Notes under the pieces: model-generated
The model's input: only the letters and a program-made list of their open reading frames with translations
What the model was told of the DNA's origin: nothing
Databases searched by the model: none
Program-made: the position numbers and the translations under genes
In this document: piece after piece, positions 4,953 to 5,435 of the stretch
Position numbering within the stretch: position 1 is the stretch's first letter
Layout: each line of letters begins with the position of its first letter
Origin: an uncultured Parabacteroides sp.
GTDB taxonomy: Bacteria > Bacteroidota > Bacteroidia > Bacteroidales > Tannerellaceae
NCBI GenBank assembly: GCA_900770835.1
Contig: CAAGLQ010000160.1
Span: 1-5,435, forward strand
DNA length: 5,435 bases
Direction of reading: 5' to 3'

Positions 4953-5435
4953 TTACGCAGTGTAGGTCAATATTTTACCCAGTTCCCCAATGAGGCGAGA
5001 CAGCTCCTCTTTCGTGAGGGAGGCGTAACCGATGCGGACACCCAAGGTGCCATCAGCTAAATGAAAAATAGGAAGGACAATGCCTTTGTTTGCCAATTGC
5101 GCGCGCAGTGTGGCTTCGGTGAGGGATGAGGGAAGTGTGAACCAAAGCGCCAATCCGCCGTGTGGAGGCCGATAACCGACGGAAGTGCCTAACACCCGTT
5201 GAATCTCTTGGGTGGCAAAGGCCAAACGTTCTCGATAGATTTTCATCGAACGACGGATATGTCTGGTCAGCAACCCATTGTCCATCATCTCGCAAAGCGC
5301 ATGTTCTTGTACGGTATCACCCTGTATGTCAATCAACTGTCTGTAAGCGGCAATCTTTTTGATGGTTTCGGTGGAAGAGATGACATAACCGATGCGGATG
5401 GCAGGCGCAAAGATCTTGCTGAAGGTCCCTATATA
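4953..5435 (-). CDS. PLP-dependent fold-type I protein, MocR/PdxR-like (5' end missing)
   Basis: This is the C-terminal 160 residues of a gene running off the right edge; the frame is open to base 5435, so a TTG at 5334-5336 is not a real start. The fragment opens with YIGTFSKIFAPAIRIGY: K7 in the SK pair is the expected Schiff-base lysine for pyridoxal phosphate, and the R in RIGY is typical of aminotransferase classes I/II. RHIRR (58-62), HGGLALWF (92-99) and VRIGYASLTKEEL (about 133-145, with R134 the likely substrate-carboxylate arginine) fit the aminotransferase-like domain of MocR/PdxR regulators (a GntR-type winged helix fused to an aminotransferase fold). The DNA-binding half would lie outside the window, so a free-standing aminotransferase of the 2-aminoadipate/LysN type cannot be excluded. 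The gene is convergent with the greA-HIT operon and ends at TAA (4953-4955). Confidence 0.82.
   Translation of the reverse strand, partial: YIGTFSKIFAPAIRIGYVISSTETIKKIAAYRQLIDIQGDTVQEHALCEMMDNGLLTRHIRRSMKIYRERLAFATQEIQRVLGTSVGYRPPHGGLALWFTLPSSLTEATLRAQLANKGIVLPIFHLADGTLGVRIGYASLTKEELSRLIGELGKILTYTA

Noticed and set aside
5334..5336. TTG as the start of the minus-strand gene at the right end
   Set aside because: The frame stays open to the window edge and the extra 33 residues contain the PLP-lysine motif TFSK, so the gene is simply truncated by the window.

Overview
The window looks like chromosomal DNA from a member of the Bacteroidota, most likely order Bacteroidales. Four things point there: several promoter -7 boxes of the Bacteroides type TAnnTTTG directly upstream of genes, a lipoprotein pairing a DUF4369-like N-terminus with a TlpA/thioredoxin-like C-terminus, A-rich rather than Shine-Dalgarno-rich leaders on two genes, and the overall character of the PNPase, GreA and HIT proteins. 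I cannot fix the genus from the sequence alone; a Parabacteroides/Tannerella-like organism is only an impression.

Layout. (1) 51-2273, minus strand: complete polynucleotide phosphorylase gene (pnp), ending in a repetitive Arg/Glu/Pro-rich tail, with a strong hairpin that has the stop codon in its loop. (2) 2274-2480: divergent intergenic region with one TAnnTTTG box per direction. (3) 2481-3650, plus strand: a lipoprotein of 389 residues with a DUF4369-like N-terminal domain and a thioredoxin-fold C-terminal domain whose CxxC cysteines are gone. (4) 3651-3864: greA leader with a good promoter, a strong intrinsic terminator starting only about 20 bases after it, then a perfect Shine-Dalgarno. 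(5) 3865-4335 and 4352-4747, plus strand: greA and a HIT-family gene, a tight two-gene operon with nearly identical ribosome-binding cassettes. (6) 4748-4952: convergent intergenic region with a long two-part inverted repeat and a strong hairpin terminator. (7) 4953-5435, minus strand: the 3' part of a PLP-dependent fold-type I gene (MocR/PdxR-like regulator or related aminotransferase), cut by the window end at the PLP-lysine motif.

How the genes relate. pnp (RNA decay) and greA (rescue of backtracked RNA polymerase) are core RNA-metabolism genes; the HIT protein is a probable nucleotide hydrolase travelling with greA. The lipoprotein and the PLP-dependent gene look like independent neighbours. 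There is no mobile element, CRISPR array, tRNA or rRNA here, and no obviously new multi-gene system. The most interesting element is the promoter-terminator unit in front of greA: it is the only greA promoter I can see and it lies upstream of the terminator, so greA expression probably depends on read-through, and a short leader RNA is probably made. This resembles in layout, not in sequence, the E. coli greA leader that yields GraL RNAs.
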